NCBI RefSeq assembly: GCF_026151205.1
Contig: NC_087079.1
Location: forward strand, 7,226,169-7,290,168
Origin: Bolinopsis microptera
Taxonomy: Eukaryota; Ctenophora; Tentaculata; Lobata; Bolinopsidae
Reading direction: 5' to 3'
DNA: 64,000 nucleotides
The translations under genes were made by a program, and so were the position numbers. Shown here piece after piece: positions 1 through 11,031 of this stretch (positions are counted from its first letter, which is position 1; each line of letters opens with the position of its first letter). The notes under the pieces were generated by a model. It was not told the DNA's origin, ran no database searches, and saw nothing but the letters and a program-made list of their open reading frames with translations.

Positions 1-673
1 AGTACTCCCTTTAATATTCATACCACCCTCATGATACAGGTACTGGAAATGAGAAGCCAGTACTCCCTTTAATATTCATACCACCCTCATGATACAGGTA
101 CTTGAAATGAGAAGCCAGTCCTCCCTTAATATTCATACCACCCTCATGATACAGGTACTTGAAATGAGAAGCCAGTGCTCCCTTTAATATTCATACCACC
201 CTCATGATACAGGTACTTGAAATGAGAAGCCAGTACCCCCTTTAATATTCATACCACCCTCATGATACAGGTACTTGAAATGAGAAGCCAGTACTCCCTT
301 TAATATTCATACCACCCTCATGATACAGGTACTTGAAATGAGAAGCCAATACTACCTTTAATATTCATACCACCCTCATGATACAGGTACCTGAAATGAG
401 AAGCCAGTACTCCCTTTAATATTCATACCACCCTCATGATACAGGTACTTGAAATGAGAAGCCATTACTCCCTTTAATATTCATACCACCCTCATGATAC
501 ATGTACTTGAAATGAGAAGCCAGTACTCCCTTTAATATTCATACCACCCTCATGATACAGGTACTTGAAATGAGAAGCCAGTACTCCCTTTAATATTCAT
601 ACCACCCTCATGATACATGTACTTGAAATGAGAAGCCAGTACTCCCTTTAATATTCATACCACCCTCATGATT
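1..673. repeat. 58-bp tandem satellite
   Basis: About 11.6 head-to-tail copies of a 58-bp unit that starts AGTACTCCCTTTAATATTCA and contains CACCCTCATGATACAGGTAC. Copies differ by single substitutions (for example CAGGTACTTG against CATGTACTTG) and one lacks a few bases. The array enters from the left edge, so its full length is unknown. There are no unique spacers between units, so this is a satellite and not a CRISPR array. Confidence 0.95.
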
Positions 674-898
674 AGCTGGAGTAACTCAACCAACAAACGA
701 TGAAAACTTGCCACTCTACTCTCTAAGCCAAATAGGCCAACGTTAGGCCTGTTTTTACAATGATGAATGAACTCAAATATCGGACACAGGCCTAAAAAAG
801 GTTCTTGTTTAAATGATACGAAAGTATTAATTCACAACTTCAGTAATTACTAGCTCCACAGATTAAAAGTATCGGATTTCTGGTTCATTCCAGCTAGA
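674..898. other. Non-coding stretch between satellite and LamG-like gene
   Basis: AT-rich sequence with no supported gene. It contains an imperfect early copy of the phrase CACAACTTCAGTAATTACTA that recurs at about 980 and 4975, close to the LamG-like starts. Confidence 0.5.
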
Positions 899-2596
899 AT
901 GTGTCTTGCTAATTTACTCATTGTGTTCTGCTACCCTGCTCGATTATCTGACACTAAAACTTCTCAGGTTCACTACAAATTCACAACTTCAGTAATTACT
1001 AGCTCCACAGATTCTCTACATTATATTTCCCTGTTAACCACGTCAGCACCCAGTGACCTAGTTTTATTTCTGAATTATAACTTTCCGCGATGTTGCTTTT
1101 ATTCGTTCTCGCGATCTTCCTTGTGTTCCCTGTTACTGAAGCAGTGGACGGAAAGTACACTGCCCTGCAGTTTGGGACCACTACAAGTGACTACATAAGC
1201 TTTAATCACGACATGACCCCGTTCCGTACATCATTGACCCTCTGCTCCTGGGTTAAGCGAGTATACACCTCATCCTCCTACCCGACGGTGTTCCACTACT
1301 GGGCGAGCTCGAATACTTATGAGATACTGATTACATCTAACGGGATATACAACAGAGTAGCAGGTGATAGTGTTTTGGACTACTTACCGAGTAAATTCAC
1401 TACCCCGGCTGGACAATGGTTCCACTATTGTCTGACTTGGTCCTCCTCCTCACGGACTATGCAGCTCTACCTGGACGGGGAACTAGCAGCTAGTGACCAG
1501 ACTTCAGGAAGACAACTCTACACCAGCGGGACTGTGTGGTTTAATAGATTCGGTAACAGTGTTAGTAATGGTTTTGTTTTTGGAGGCCAATTATACAGAT
1601 TTAATATGTATACAGAGGTGCTGAGCTCGGAGACAATAAAAAGAATAGCAGACGGAGGTTTGTGTGCCGAAGCAGAGGAGACTATCAGCAGCAGACAACT
1701 ACGCTGGGAGGACGTGCTGGCAAAGTCAAGATCTGGGTCTGTGGTTGAGGTCACCGAGTGTGATGTGATACCTACGAAGCAACTAAAAGCAATGAGGGAA
1801 CAATTAGCTGCAGTCACTAGTAAACTCAACGCTACTGAAGGCGATCTAGAAACAGTGACCGGTAAATTTAATAGCACAAAGGATGAGTTACAAAATGTAA
1901 CAGACCGACTTAATCGGACAGAAGATGAGCTTGGGTCTTGTCTGTCTATTCTTAACGATCTTATCTTAGTACCAGTACTAGCTTGTACCACAGGGATCCT
2001 TATGGTAGTCTCTATTGCTCTGGGGTTGCTGTTCTGCTGTGAGAGAAGGAAGGGAAAGAAAGAAGATAAGGGACTTGGGAAGGTTGCCTATAATGCTTCA
2101 AGTGGAGTGCATCTGGGTGAAGAGGAGGGGAGTTCTCCTAGTGCAGATGACACATCTGACAACATTTACGAGAACTATGAAACTTAACGGTAAATATTTT
2201 TTGATAATTTGGCAATACTTTAAACACATTTCATATGCCACGCAGCCACGCTATCTGTATCACTATCTTTTTGAAATAGGTCTTTGACACTCCATTAACT
2301 ATTACACGGTACACCAATAACCAACTTTATTCTACAACCTCAGGTGAACCTTACAAAGCGAGAAGTACAGCAGTGACGTTTCTCCCGCTTAATAGCATCC
2401 TCTTATTCACCTTGGAACTGTTAAGGACCGCAAAAACTTAAGAAATTTGTGAAAAGTTATTTCGTTTTAAAGTTTGAACTCACCGATCTTTATATGATCA
2501 AGCTGCCGACAAGTTTGTCTGACAGAATGATTAAACTTATTAATTGGAGTGTATTTTTGGTAAATTATTGAACCTATTTAAAGACGACATGCTGTG
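899..2596 (+). repeat. Left copy of tandem segmental duplication
   Basis: This block holds the first LamG-like gene with its 5' and 3' flanks. It matches 4900-6812 almost base for base outside the gene as well, including the 3' flank after the stop codon (CACGCAGCCACGCTATCTGT). Homology stops at GACGACATGCTGTGA, exactly where the second copy runs into a (GGA)n tract. The paralogues therefore arose by a roughly 4-kb tandem duplication and not by retrocopying. Confidence 0.85.
1090..2187 (+). CDS. LamG/pentraxin-like type I membrane protein, copy 1
   Basis: A 365-residue open frame. Residues 1-18 form a hydrophobic signal peptide ending VTEA. Residues about 22-205 look like a concanavalin-A/LamG-3 (pentraxin-like) fold, with the motifs LTLCSWVK, WFHYCLTW and LYLDGELAA. 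Residues about 225-285 form a coiled coil rich in NxT glycosylation sequons (NAT, NST, NVT, NRT). A membrane span follows (about 290-316, ending LLFCC), then a basic stop-transfer stretch (ERRKGKKEDK) and an acidic tail ending NIYENYET, whose two tyrosines could be phosphorylated (inference). The ATG at 1090 is chosen because it gives the signal peptide. The whole frame is one exon. It is probably a cell-surface recognition or adhesion receptor; the ligand is unknown and I cannot name an orthologue. A tandem paralogue lies at 5083. Confidence 0.85.
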   Translation: MLLLFVLAIFLVFPVTEAVDGKYTALQFGTTTSDYISFNHDMTPFRTSLTLCSWVKRVYTSSSYPTVFHYWASSNTYEILITSNGIYNRVAGDSVLDYLPSKFTTPAGQWFHYCLTWSSSSRTMQLYLDGELAASDQTSGRQLYTSGTVWFNRFGNSVSNGFVFGGQLYRFNMYTEVLSSETIKRIADGGLCAEAEETISSRQLRWEDVLAKSRSGSVVEVTECDVIPTKQLKAMREQLAAVTSKLNATEGDLETVTGKFNSTKDELQNVTDRLNRTEDELGSCLSILNDLILVPVLACTTGILMVVSIALGLLFCCERRKGKKEDKGLGKVAYNASSGVHLGEEEGSSPSADDTSDNIYENYET

Positions 2597-2889
2597 AAGT
2601 ACATGGTATTACTTTACTTCTTTGACTTTCAATTTACCTCGAAGTTTAACTGCTGGTCTTTTTTCATTCAATAGTTTAAAATTGGGATTATTTCATTATC
2701 AACGCATTTATTAATAAAACAAATATTTAATAAAACAAATATTTATTTTTACGGCACAATCAAACAATATCAATAATAAATAAATCAGGGGAGGTTTGAA
2801 GAGGTTTCAAGTGCCGAAGGCCACTGCTTATCTTTAGGATTTGAGAGTGACCTGTGCTTGAAACCCCCTCAACCATCCACTACGTCAAT
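2597..2889. other. Non-coding, AT-rich
   Basis: No gene seen. A duplicated AATAAAACAAATATTT motif lies near 2715-2745 and may serve as a polyadenylation signal for the LamG-like gene. A short segment at 2788-2875 has GAGGTTTGAAGAGG near one end and TGCTTGAAACCCCCTC near the other, suggesting a small decayed inverted-repeat element. Confidence 0.4.
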
Positions 2890-3925
2890 AAACTTATTAT
2901 ACAAATATAGAAAAATATAGAAAAATATAGTTATCTAAGCTAAAATTGCTTATTGGTCTAGTTTGGTGACATAGGAGAGCCCAGTTGAGTTTTAGTTTTG
3001 GTTTATGTTTTAAATCATAGTTTGAAAGGTTAGCCATGTTTCATGGCAGAGAGAGATATCATGTGTGCATGAGAGCCGTACCGGATGTAGAATTTGAGAT
3101 ATAATATAGATTAGTTACCATATATTAGGGTCACCTCGATTTTGGAGGGATAGCAAGTGCTTTTTAAGGTTAGATTTAATAATACCTGACGAGGCTGATA
3201 AGTCTGAATTTTTGGAAGAACCCGGGATTAGTATCCCATCTTCATTAGCATCACATATTTCGAATACATAGGGGATGAGATCATTCCAAATTTTCGTAGA
3301 GGTGTACAAAAAGTTCTGTTGGGAGATATCTAACCTCAGTAATGGGACAATCAGACGAAGTTTTTCATTTCTAGGACAGAACTTGAAAAGATCTTTAATC
3401 GACTGGGGGACATCAAATTTAAGAATTTTGAATAGTTCCATAAATGTATGGTACATGTGCAGATTCTCCAGGTTGATAATTTTCTGCTCAGTGAATAGCG
3501 GTTTAGTGTGTTCAAGACAGTAGTTCTTGCTAGCCATATGTTCGTTATAAGTTCTTGAACGTGCACAGGTTAAGTAGTATTCTTTATGATCAAAATTAGG
3601 AATGTTACCAAATAGCAGTCTTATACATCGTTTTTGAATTGCAAAGATTTTATTCAGCTTATGTTTAGGGATCCCACCCCAGCAACTTATACAATAGCTA
3701 AGATGTGACATAAAAAGAGCATTGTATAGTTTCAAATATGTAGATTTGGGAATGAATTTGCAAATTCTCTTAATCGATACAATACTGGAGTTCAGCTTTA
3801 AAGATAAATGATTAAGATGTGGTTCCCAACATAGCTGTTCGTCTATTATCACCCCAAGAAACTTTGTACATTGAACTTTTTCTAGCTTTTTGCCATCTAT
3901 TGAAATCGTTAGATTCCTGTTAAAG
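2890..3925 (-). pseudogene. 5'-truncated LINE (CR1/Jockey/RTE-type reverse transcriptase C-terminus)
   Basis: Read on the minus strand, the frame from about 3925 down to 3115 begins inside a reverse transcriptase (KFLGVIIDEQLCWEPHL, the thumb/connection segment typical of non-LTR retrotransposons). It continues through YLKLYNALFMSHLSYCISCWG and NKIFAIQKRCIRLL to a stop at 3115. Nothing upstream encodes the palm or endonuclease domains, so the copy is 5' truncated, as most LINE insertions are. Beyond the stop, on the low-coordinate side, short CTATATTTTT repeats near 2900-2930 look like the simple-repeat 3' tail of such elements. It lies between the two LamG-like paralogues, in the opposite direction. 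Confidence 0.85.
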
Positions 3926-3935
3926 GGCCGTACGT

Positions 3936-4530
3936 CTGTGAGTTAAATACAGAGGAATACCTTAGAATCTTATAATCGGAGCTTTATGAACGGATATTAA
4001 TAATGTTAAATGATATTAACATTATTTCCAAGATCAAGCTTAGAACTTAAAAGCTTTTACGTTTGGAGCTATAATTATACATAATTTACATGCCTTTCTG
4101 TGTAACTTCAATTTTATTTCAGGTGTATCTCAGCTCATGGTTTTCGTAGGCTAATAATTATTTTTCAACCGGTCATAAAACGTCTCCTCTCCATTGGTTA
4201 TAGGTTCGCTAGTAGTAGTATTGTAAATTGTTAATATATTCCTAATTAGTAATTTAGTCGGCCCGTACGCTCATTTTACATGTATTTCTATATGCACGGA
4301 TCAGAGCAGGATACTTAAGACTAAGTGACCTCACAGGTTCAAATTGTTTTGGCTGGATATCTCGGCGCGCGAATGAAATACAACTGTACGGACTACGGAT
4401 TTAACAAAAGTGGTTTATAGGATTAATGTATTAGAAGGATTTGCACGAGAGAAAAAACTTTCACAAGCTCTCCTCATCGCATTAAAGCTCCGATTATGAG
4501 ATTCTAAGAATTCCTCTGTATTTAACTCAA
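3936..4530. repeat. Inverted repeat pair, arms about 48 bp
   Basis: The arm at about 3938-3985 (GAGTTAAATACAGAGGAA, then AATCGGAGCTTT) recurs inverted at about 4483-4530 with a few mismatches. About 500 bp of AT-rich sequence lies between them, with no supported coding region. It may be a decayed foldback or MITE-like element; no target duplication was recognised. Confidence 0.5.
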
Positions 4531-4899
4531 CAGTCCAAACGCTCCTATTATGGACTGATATCTCCTCTACCGGACTAAACACCTCCCCCGTGGACGGTGG
4601 AGGCTTCCAAGCTACTGCAGAATTAACAGCTCTCTTCAAAAAGTGTCACTCCAGATGAATAAAAATTATTGCCTTTATTTGAACAAAGTTTCGGTGTCTA
4701 AGTATTTCATAACCTTCAGTGCATAATTAATACAACAGTTCGCTTAAATTGTTAAAACTTAACAGGGAAGGACTTTTTATATTTGGGCTAGGAAACTTGA
4801 TTGAATTTGTGCAAATTATGGTGTGTTAATCGCTCGCATCTGAATTTTGATGAATCCTGACATTTAATATCAAAATATGTATTATAAATTATCAGATTT
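4531..4899. other. Non-coding stretch before second LamG-like copy
   Basis: No gene supported. Homology to the upstream flank of the first copy begins only near 4900. Confidence 0.4.
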
Positions 4900-5082
4900 T
4901 TTGCCAGCTGCACTGTGTCCTGCTACCCTGCTCGATTATCTGACGCTAAAACTTCTCAGGTTCACTTACAAATTCACAACTTCAGTAATTACTAGCTCCA
5001 CAGATTCTCTACATTATGTTTCCCTGTTGACCACGTCAGCACCCAGTGACCTAGTTTTATTTCTGAAATATAACTTTCCGCG

Positions 5083-6385
5083 ATGTTGCTTTTATTCGTT
5101 CTCACTATCTTCCTTGTGTTCCCTGTTACTGAAACAGTGGACGGAAAGTACACTGCTTTGCAGTTTGGGACTACTTTTAGTGACTACATAAGCTTTAATC
5201 ACGACATGAGCCCGTTTCATACATCATTGACCCTCTGCTCTTGGGTTAAGCGAGTATCCACCTCATCCTCCTTTCCGACGGTGTTCCACTACCAGACGAG
5301 CTCCAGTACTTATGAGATACTGATTACATCTTACGGGGAATACAACAGAATACTATATGATAGGGTTTTGGACAACTTACAGAGTAAATTCACTACCCCG
5401 GCCGGACAATGGTTCCACTATTGTCTGACTTGGTCCTCCTCCTCACGGACTACGCAGCTCTACCTGGACGGGGAACTAGCAGCTAGTGGCCAGACTTCAT
5501 CAGGAAGAGAACTGTACACCAGCGGGACTGTGTGGTTTGATAGATTCGGTAACCAGGATAGTAATGGTGTTGTTTTTAGAGGCCAATTATACAGATTTAA
5601 TATGTATACAGAGGTGCTGAGCTCGGAGACAATAAAAAGAATAGCAGACGGTGGTTTGTGTGCTGAAGTAGAGACTATCAGCAGCAGACAACTACGCTGG
5701 GAGGACGTACTGGCAAAGTCAAGATCTGGGTCTGTGGTTGAGGTCACCGGGTGTGATATAACGGAATATCGGGAATTCATGGAGAGTCGATTAAATGAAA
5801 AGGAGGTGCAACTAAAGGCAATGAGGGTAGAATTGGCTGCAGTCACTAGTAAACTCAACACGACTGAAGGCGATCTAGTAACAGTGACCGGTAAATTTAA
5901 TAGCACAAAGGATGAGTTACAAAATGTAACAGGCCGACTTAATCGGACAGAAGACGATCTAGAAACAATGACCAGGCAATTAAACAGCACAAAAGATGAG
6001 TTACAAAATGTAACAGGCCGACTTAATCGGACAGAAGATGATCTAGAAACAATGACCAGGCAATTAAACAGCACAAAAGATGAGTTACAAAATGTAACAG
6101 GCCGACTTAATCGGACAGAAGATGAGCTTGGCCTATTGTCTGTCTATTCTAAACGATCTTATCTTAGTACCAGTACTAGCTTGTACAACAGGGATCCTAA
6201 TGGTAGTCTCCATTGCTCTGAGCTTGCTGTTCTGCTGTGAGAGAAGGAAGGGAAAGAAAGAAGATAAGGGACTTGGGAAGGTTGCCTATAATGCTTCAAG
6301 TGGAGTGCATCTGGGTGAGGAGGAGGGGAGTTCTCCTAGTGTAGATGACACATCTGACAACATCAAACATTTACGAGAACTATGA
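5083..6385 (+). pseudogene. LamG/pentraxin-like protein, copy 2 (frameshifted before the membrane span)
   Basis: Paralogue of the gene at 1090, with the same signal peptide, LamG-like domain and coiled coil. The first frame runs 5083-6240 (385 aa). At about 6130 copy 1 reads GAGCTTGGGTCTTGTCTG while this copy reads GAGCTTGGCCTATTGTCTG, one base longer. The membrane span and basic tail are therefore in the next frame (about 6135-6385), where ILNDLILVPVLACTT is intact. An 8-bp insertion near 6363 also replaces the YENYET end with KHLREL. As read, the protein would be soluble, ending in an unrelated tail. It may be a pseudogene, a secreted form, or a one-base assembly error. The coiled coil is longer than in copy 1 because an 84-bp unit is repeated. 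Confidence 0.75.
5917..6129 (+). repeat. 84-bp coding tandem repeat (28-residue coiled-coil unit)
   Basis: Starting at 5917, 6001 and 6085 the same unit recurs (two full copies plus about half), encoding LQNVTGRLNRTEDDLETM then TRQLNSTKDE. Twenty-eight residues are exactly four heptads, so each added unit extends the coiled coil in register and adds three NxT sequons. Copy 1 of the gene has one condensed version. It looks like in-frame length variation of a glycosylated stalk. Confidence 0.85.
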
Positions 6386-6812
6386 AACTTAACGGTAAAT
6401 AATTTTTGATAATTTGGCAATACTTCAAGCACATTTCATATGCCACGCAGCCACGCTATCTGTATCACTATCGTTTTGAAATTGGTCTTTGACACTCCAT
6501 TAACTATTACACGGTACACCAATAACGAACTTCATTCTACAACCTCAGGCGAACCTTACAAATCGAGAAGTACAGCAGTGACGTTTCTCCCGCTTGATAG
6601 CATCCTCTTCTTGCAGGATTATTCACCTTGGAACTGTCAAGGACCAGAAAAACTTAAGAAATTTGTGAAAAGTTATTTCGTTTTAAAGTTTGAACTCACC
6701 GATCTTTATATGATTAAGCTTCGGTCAAGTTTGTCTGACAGAATGATTAAACTTATTAGTTTGAGTGTATTTTTGGTAAATTATTGAATCTGTTTAAAGA
6801 CGACATGCTGTG

Positions 6813-7012
6813 AGGAGGAGGAGGAGGAGGAGGAGGAGGAGGAGGAGGAGGAGGAGGAGGAGGAGGAGGAGGAGGAGGAGGAGGAGGAGGAGGAGGAGGA
6901 GGAGGAGGAGGAGGAGGAGGAGGAGGAGGAGGAGGAGGAGGAGGAGGAGGAGGAGGAGGAGGAGGAGGAGGAGGAGGAGGAGGAGGAGGAGGAGGAGGAG
7001 GAGGAGGAGGAG
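6813..7012. repeat. (GGA)n tract, about 200 bp
   Basis: An almost uninterrupted run of about 66 GGA triplets. All open frames across it encode poly-Gly, poly-Arg, poly-Ser or poly-Leu and are artefacts. A purine-only strand of this length could form triplex or two-tetrad quadruplex structures. It abuts the end of the segmental duplication and begins the element described next. Confidence 0.95.
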
Positions 7013-7188
7013 AAGGGGGATGAGGAGGAGAAGGGGGATAGGAGGAAGCATCTAAATGTTATTTCCATAACATTTTTTGTCCAATTTTGTCCGCCCTACT
7101 TTTTATCCGTTTTGAAAATATAGGGTACCGAACGGACAAAAAGGGACACAAAACATGAACATGAACTCCCCCCCCCCCCCCCCCCAAA
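6813..7188 (-). mobile_element. Copy of the GGAC-rich element with pyrimidine/purine array and C-run end
   Basis: After the GGA tract comes GCATCTAAATGTTATTTCC, then CCGTTTTGAAAATATAGGGT, ACCGAACGGACAAAAAG, CATGAAC and a run of about 17 C. The same modules, inverted, occur at 10446 (GGGGGATCATG, TGTCCGTTCGGTACCCT, ACATTTAGATG, then CCT arrays) and at 15277. These are three copies of one repeat family whose tail is a CCT/GGA array. No coding capacity is seen. Confidence 0.6.
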
Positions 7189-7511
7189 CAAAAATCAATT
7201 TGGAAGCCGAAGCAAACGGTATAAAAATGGAACTACTTGGACGATTACATTTACATCTGCTAAATAGTGTGTTTATACAATACTGAGAGGACAGTCCCTT
7301 TGAGGATAGGAACGTTCTACGTAACGCATCACTTAAACTTTCTTAATTTAGCTGTAGCGTGGCGTAGGAAGTAAATAGGGATTCCAAACTTTCACAGAGC
7401 AATTACATATGACATAGCGCAATACAAGCATGTCTTAGATACATAGTACAAGGTAGCATAACGTCATCCTTTATAAAACAATTGTTTTCCTAAAAGCTTC
7501 CACTTTGACAA

Positions 7512-8205
7512 AGCTGTGAGAAGCCTCATTGAGTGCGCGGCGTGGCACAGTAACGCATCGCGCTACAAATCACCACAAAAGGGGTACTTTGGATAAAAAC
7601 GCGATCTTCACCCTCAGAATCGACTTTTAAAATTTTATGCTTTTCTCTGTCAAAATAAGCCTTATAATTATATCGAAATACCCCCCCCCCCCCCCTTTCT
7701 ACCCCCGCCCCCTTTCGTGTGCTCTCTTCTTCTGTCAACGGGTGATACTCTTAAAATATTTGTTCCAATTATTAGGGACGGTCGAGTGTCGACGAGTCCA
7801 ACTCAGCGCGCGTCCTGGTAGGTTATATAAACCTACAATTCTTCTTCAGCTTTCTTGAACTCTCGCATCTCGGCTGTCTCATACCCAGCAGACCTTACTG
7901 GTTGGCGATATTACTACAGGTAATTGCGTCTTCACAGCTTGTTGAGCTCCGCGCGCGCTCGCGTCGTAAGTATATTACTATATTGCATTTGCACGCCGCG
8001 CTTCAAACATTCCAAAAATGCAATCGCACCACGTACCACGTGATACGATTCAGCCAACCAGAGAACAAGAATCCGCGAAGTTATAAAGGCTGCGCAGCGC
8101 ACTTTTATATGGCCCAAAATATGAAATAAAACTTTTTGCAATAATTCTTGTAGCGCGATGCGTTACTGTGCCGCGCCGCGCACCCAATAAGGTTTTTCAC
8201 AGCGA
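7512..8205. mobile_element. Non-autonomous element with about 50-bp terminal inverted repeats
   Basis: The left arm reads GTGCGCGGCGTGGCACAGTA then ACGCATCGCGCTACAA at about 7533-7568. The right arm, inverted, lies at about 8150-8190, and the match continues outward through the GCTGTGA region. A third partial copy of the arm follows at 8227-8260. The interior carries GACGAGTCCAACTC, a module also found inverted near 13420. No protein is encoded. Confidence 0.6.
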
Positions 8206-8260
8206 CAGATCTGGCTAGATCGGCGAAATGCGTTACTGTGCCGCGCCGAGCTGCCATGAA

Positions 8261-8967
8261 TTGACATCGTCAATTAACGATAATTCGCGATTCAAAATCT
8301 ACGTTGTTTTAAATTTTCCTCCTGCGGAAGAAAACGTTATTTTTACAAGGCGAAAATTTTTTTGAAAAACAAACGTTTCAGTAATAGTAGAGGCTCTTAC
8401 GGGCAAATAAGGCACTCTTCTGCTGGAGCCCCTAGGCTCCTGGGATGATTGTTTTATGGACTAGTAATTAGTGCCGCATCGATAGCCGATCTCAGATGCC
8501 ACTATGGAGGCTGTATGGCCATGTGCTGACGGTTATTTGCTTTTTCCCGCGCACCTTGCTAAATCACAAAGTAAACGCTCGAATTTGATTTCAAAATATT
8601 CACACAACTTCTAGATACCTACTTGACAATATTACGTAGCCAGATTTACCTCTGTTGCTTATCTCTTGGTGTTATGACCATTCAAAGTTTCAGATTATCA
8701 CGTGACACATTATGTCACAGTAAATGCGCGCAAGAAAAACTTTCTCACATATTTTTGATTCGGCGCAAGCGCGCTCCGCACAATTACTACAAAAAGGACC
8801 AGGAATTTTCCGACGAGTTACACTACGTCATTTAATAGACATTTATTATTATGTGTGATACGAATGGTAACGAAACTTGTATCATAAGAAACAATGATTT
8901 AAAAAACAAGCTGCTATGATAAATGTTGCTATAAATCAGTAAGAACTACCTCGATGTAAACATATTA
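8261..8967. other. Non-coding stretch
   Basis: No supported gene. AT-rich sequence with scattered CG-rich islands belonging to the neighbouring repeat families. Confidence 0.4.
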
Positions 8968-9069
8968 GGGGTCGTTCACATAATACGGAATCACCGAGAG
9001 GGGGGGGGGGGCCGGGGGGTTAAATTAAACGTTGTTCAGGACGTGATTACGTAATATGTCAACGATCCT
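8968..9069. mobile_element. Short MITE with GGGGTCGTTCAC termini
   Basis: A left end GGGGTCGTTCACATAATACG and a degenerate right end GATTACGTAATATGTCAACG surround G-runs. This is a 100-bp relative of the 484-bp element at 36172, which has better-preserved ends. Confidence 0.65.
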
Positions 9070-9957
9070 GTAAGAACATTACATTGGCTGTTACATTCCA
9101 TACATTGAGTTTTACGGGGCTAAATTTGAACTTTAACAAGTTCTCTGTTTTAGTGTTCTGCTCTGGTGTTAGTTGGCATAACAAATACACCATTCGCACC
9201 TTTAAATGTGACTGATCAGTGACGGGGAAGATGTAATTGTAAAATAGCATTTAGTCCGCTGCATTTCCCTAGCACCCAATTTGGATCTTATGTCATGGTC
9301 AGTAAAATGAATTCCAACGAATCTTTAAACTAATACCCACCAGGTTCTGAAAATAGCACTTTCAACTGCTTTTAAAAATAAGCTATTTCTAATTTTCGAT
9401 CTGACTGTAACTTCGTCGATTAGGCGAGGTTTTACAAAATAAAAAACTTTCATATGCCCCGTTTTAAACATCAAACTGTATTTTAATGTAATCAACGCCA
9501 CAATGTAATAAAAACTATTTGTTTGATCAAAACTAAAAATGTCATAGCTGAAATCGATGGATCAGTTTGATAAAAGTTGAAACTAGTATAACGTGCTTCA
9601 AACCCCGGGTTGACACTTGGCCGTAAATCTCTGTTTGACATTTAGAGTTCTAAAGCTTACACACAAGAATTCTAGCAAACGTAATGTATTAAGAGAATAC
9701 AACGTTAAAGAATTAAATTACAAAGAATACAAGGTTTCCAGGGACTTCGAAGAAATCTATACCAGTAACATCTGTCAAACTCGTCGACGGTCCATTTGAC
9801 ATTTGAAACAAATATTTTACGAGTATTACCCGTTAAAAAATTTAATATTAATGAAGGATGTTAGGTTTGGCCTTGAGGCAATCTAGGTAAACCATAGGTA
9901 AAAATATAATATTAATCATAAGCTAAAATGTACTAATCTTTGTATTCTAAATGGGGA
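9070..9957. other. Non-coding stretch
   Basis: No gene supported. Near 9770-9835 there is a diverged copy of the ACTCGTCGACGG/ATTTTACGAGTATTACCCGTT module that also occurs inverted near 7735-7800 and directly near 13430-13490, so at least part of this stretch is dispersed repeat. Confidence 0.4.
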
Positions 9958-9965
9958 AAAAGAAG

Positions 9966-10994
9966 GGGGGGGGGGGGGGGGGGGGGGGTCCAACCCGATG
10001 TCCGATATGAGGGTTGATGAGGCCAAAATCGGAATCGGAAAAATCGGAAAATTGAGAAATTTTAGAGAATCGATCTCTAAAACCTCTCAGAAGTGATATA
10101 ATTCAACCAGAACCCCTACATATGCTATATTGTTATGAGAAAACGAACTAATTGGACATTCCAATAGTATGTTTTATGTGTTTTTCCACTGCAGGGGCTA
10201 GTATGCTCACTACTAGTTGGAGTTGTCATGTACTCCCAGACCCGAGTGCTTTGGCCTCTTGACGTGAGATCGATTGTTTCTGCTCATTAATTTTATCCCT
10301 GTTACTTGTTATTATGTATTAGTACAACACTAGGTACCGGGTTATATTTTGTGGTCCGGTCTTTAAACAAACCATAATATCACTAGTACACTGCACCTTA
10401 AATGTATAGTCAAGTACATTTGTATCGTAACACATGCTTGGCTGGGGGATCATGTTTTGTGTCCGTTCGGTACCCTGTATTTTCAAAACGGACAAAAAGT
10501 AGGGCGGACAAAAACGGACAAAAACAGACAAAACATTTAGATGTCCTCCTCCTCCTCCTCCTAAGTCTTCCTCCTCCTGAGTCCTTCTCCTCCTCAGTCC
10601 TCTTCAGTCCTCTTCCTGACTCCTCGTCCTCGTCCTTCTCCTCAGTCCTCCTCACCTTCCTCCTCAATCCCCTTCTCCTCCTCAGTCCTACTCCCAGTCC
10701 TCCTCCTTCTCCTTCTTCTTCTCCTCCTCATCCTCATTTCTCCTCCTGATCCTCCTTCTCCTCCCCATCAGTCCTCCTCAGTCCTCCTCATAGTCGTCCT
10801 CCTCCTCCTGAGTCCTTCTCATCCTCCTCCACCTCCTGAGTCCACCTCCTGAGTCCTCCTCCTGAGTCCTCATCCTCCTCCTGAGTCATCATCCTCTTCC
10901 TCCTGAGTCCTCCCCCAGTCCTCCCCCAGTCCTCTTCCTCCTTCTCCTCCTCATCCTCCTCCTCATCAGTCCTCATCCTCTGTCCTCCTCATAA

Positions 10995-11031
<37 letters not shown>

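Larger units (their letters stand above)
4900..6812 (+). repeat. Right copy of tandem segmental duplication
   Basis: Counterpart of 899-2596. It differs mainly by extra coiled-coil repeats in the gene, an 8-bp insertion near the stop, and an extra segment around 6610 (TTGCAGGATTA). It ends at the (GGA)n tract. Confidence 0.85.

Noticed and set aside
1..673. CRISPR-like regularly spaced repeats
   Set aside because: Units are contiguous 58-mers without unique spacers, in an animal genome.
6781..7068. Poly-Ser, poly-Leu and poly-Arg/Gly open frames on both strands
   Set aside because: They are translations of the GGA microsatellite.
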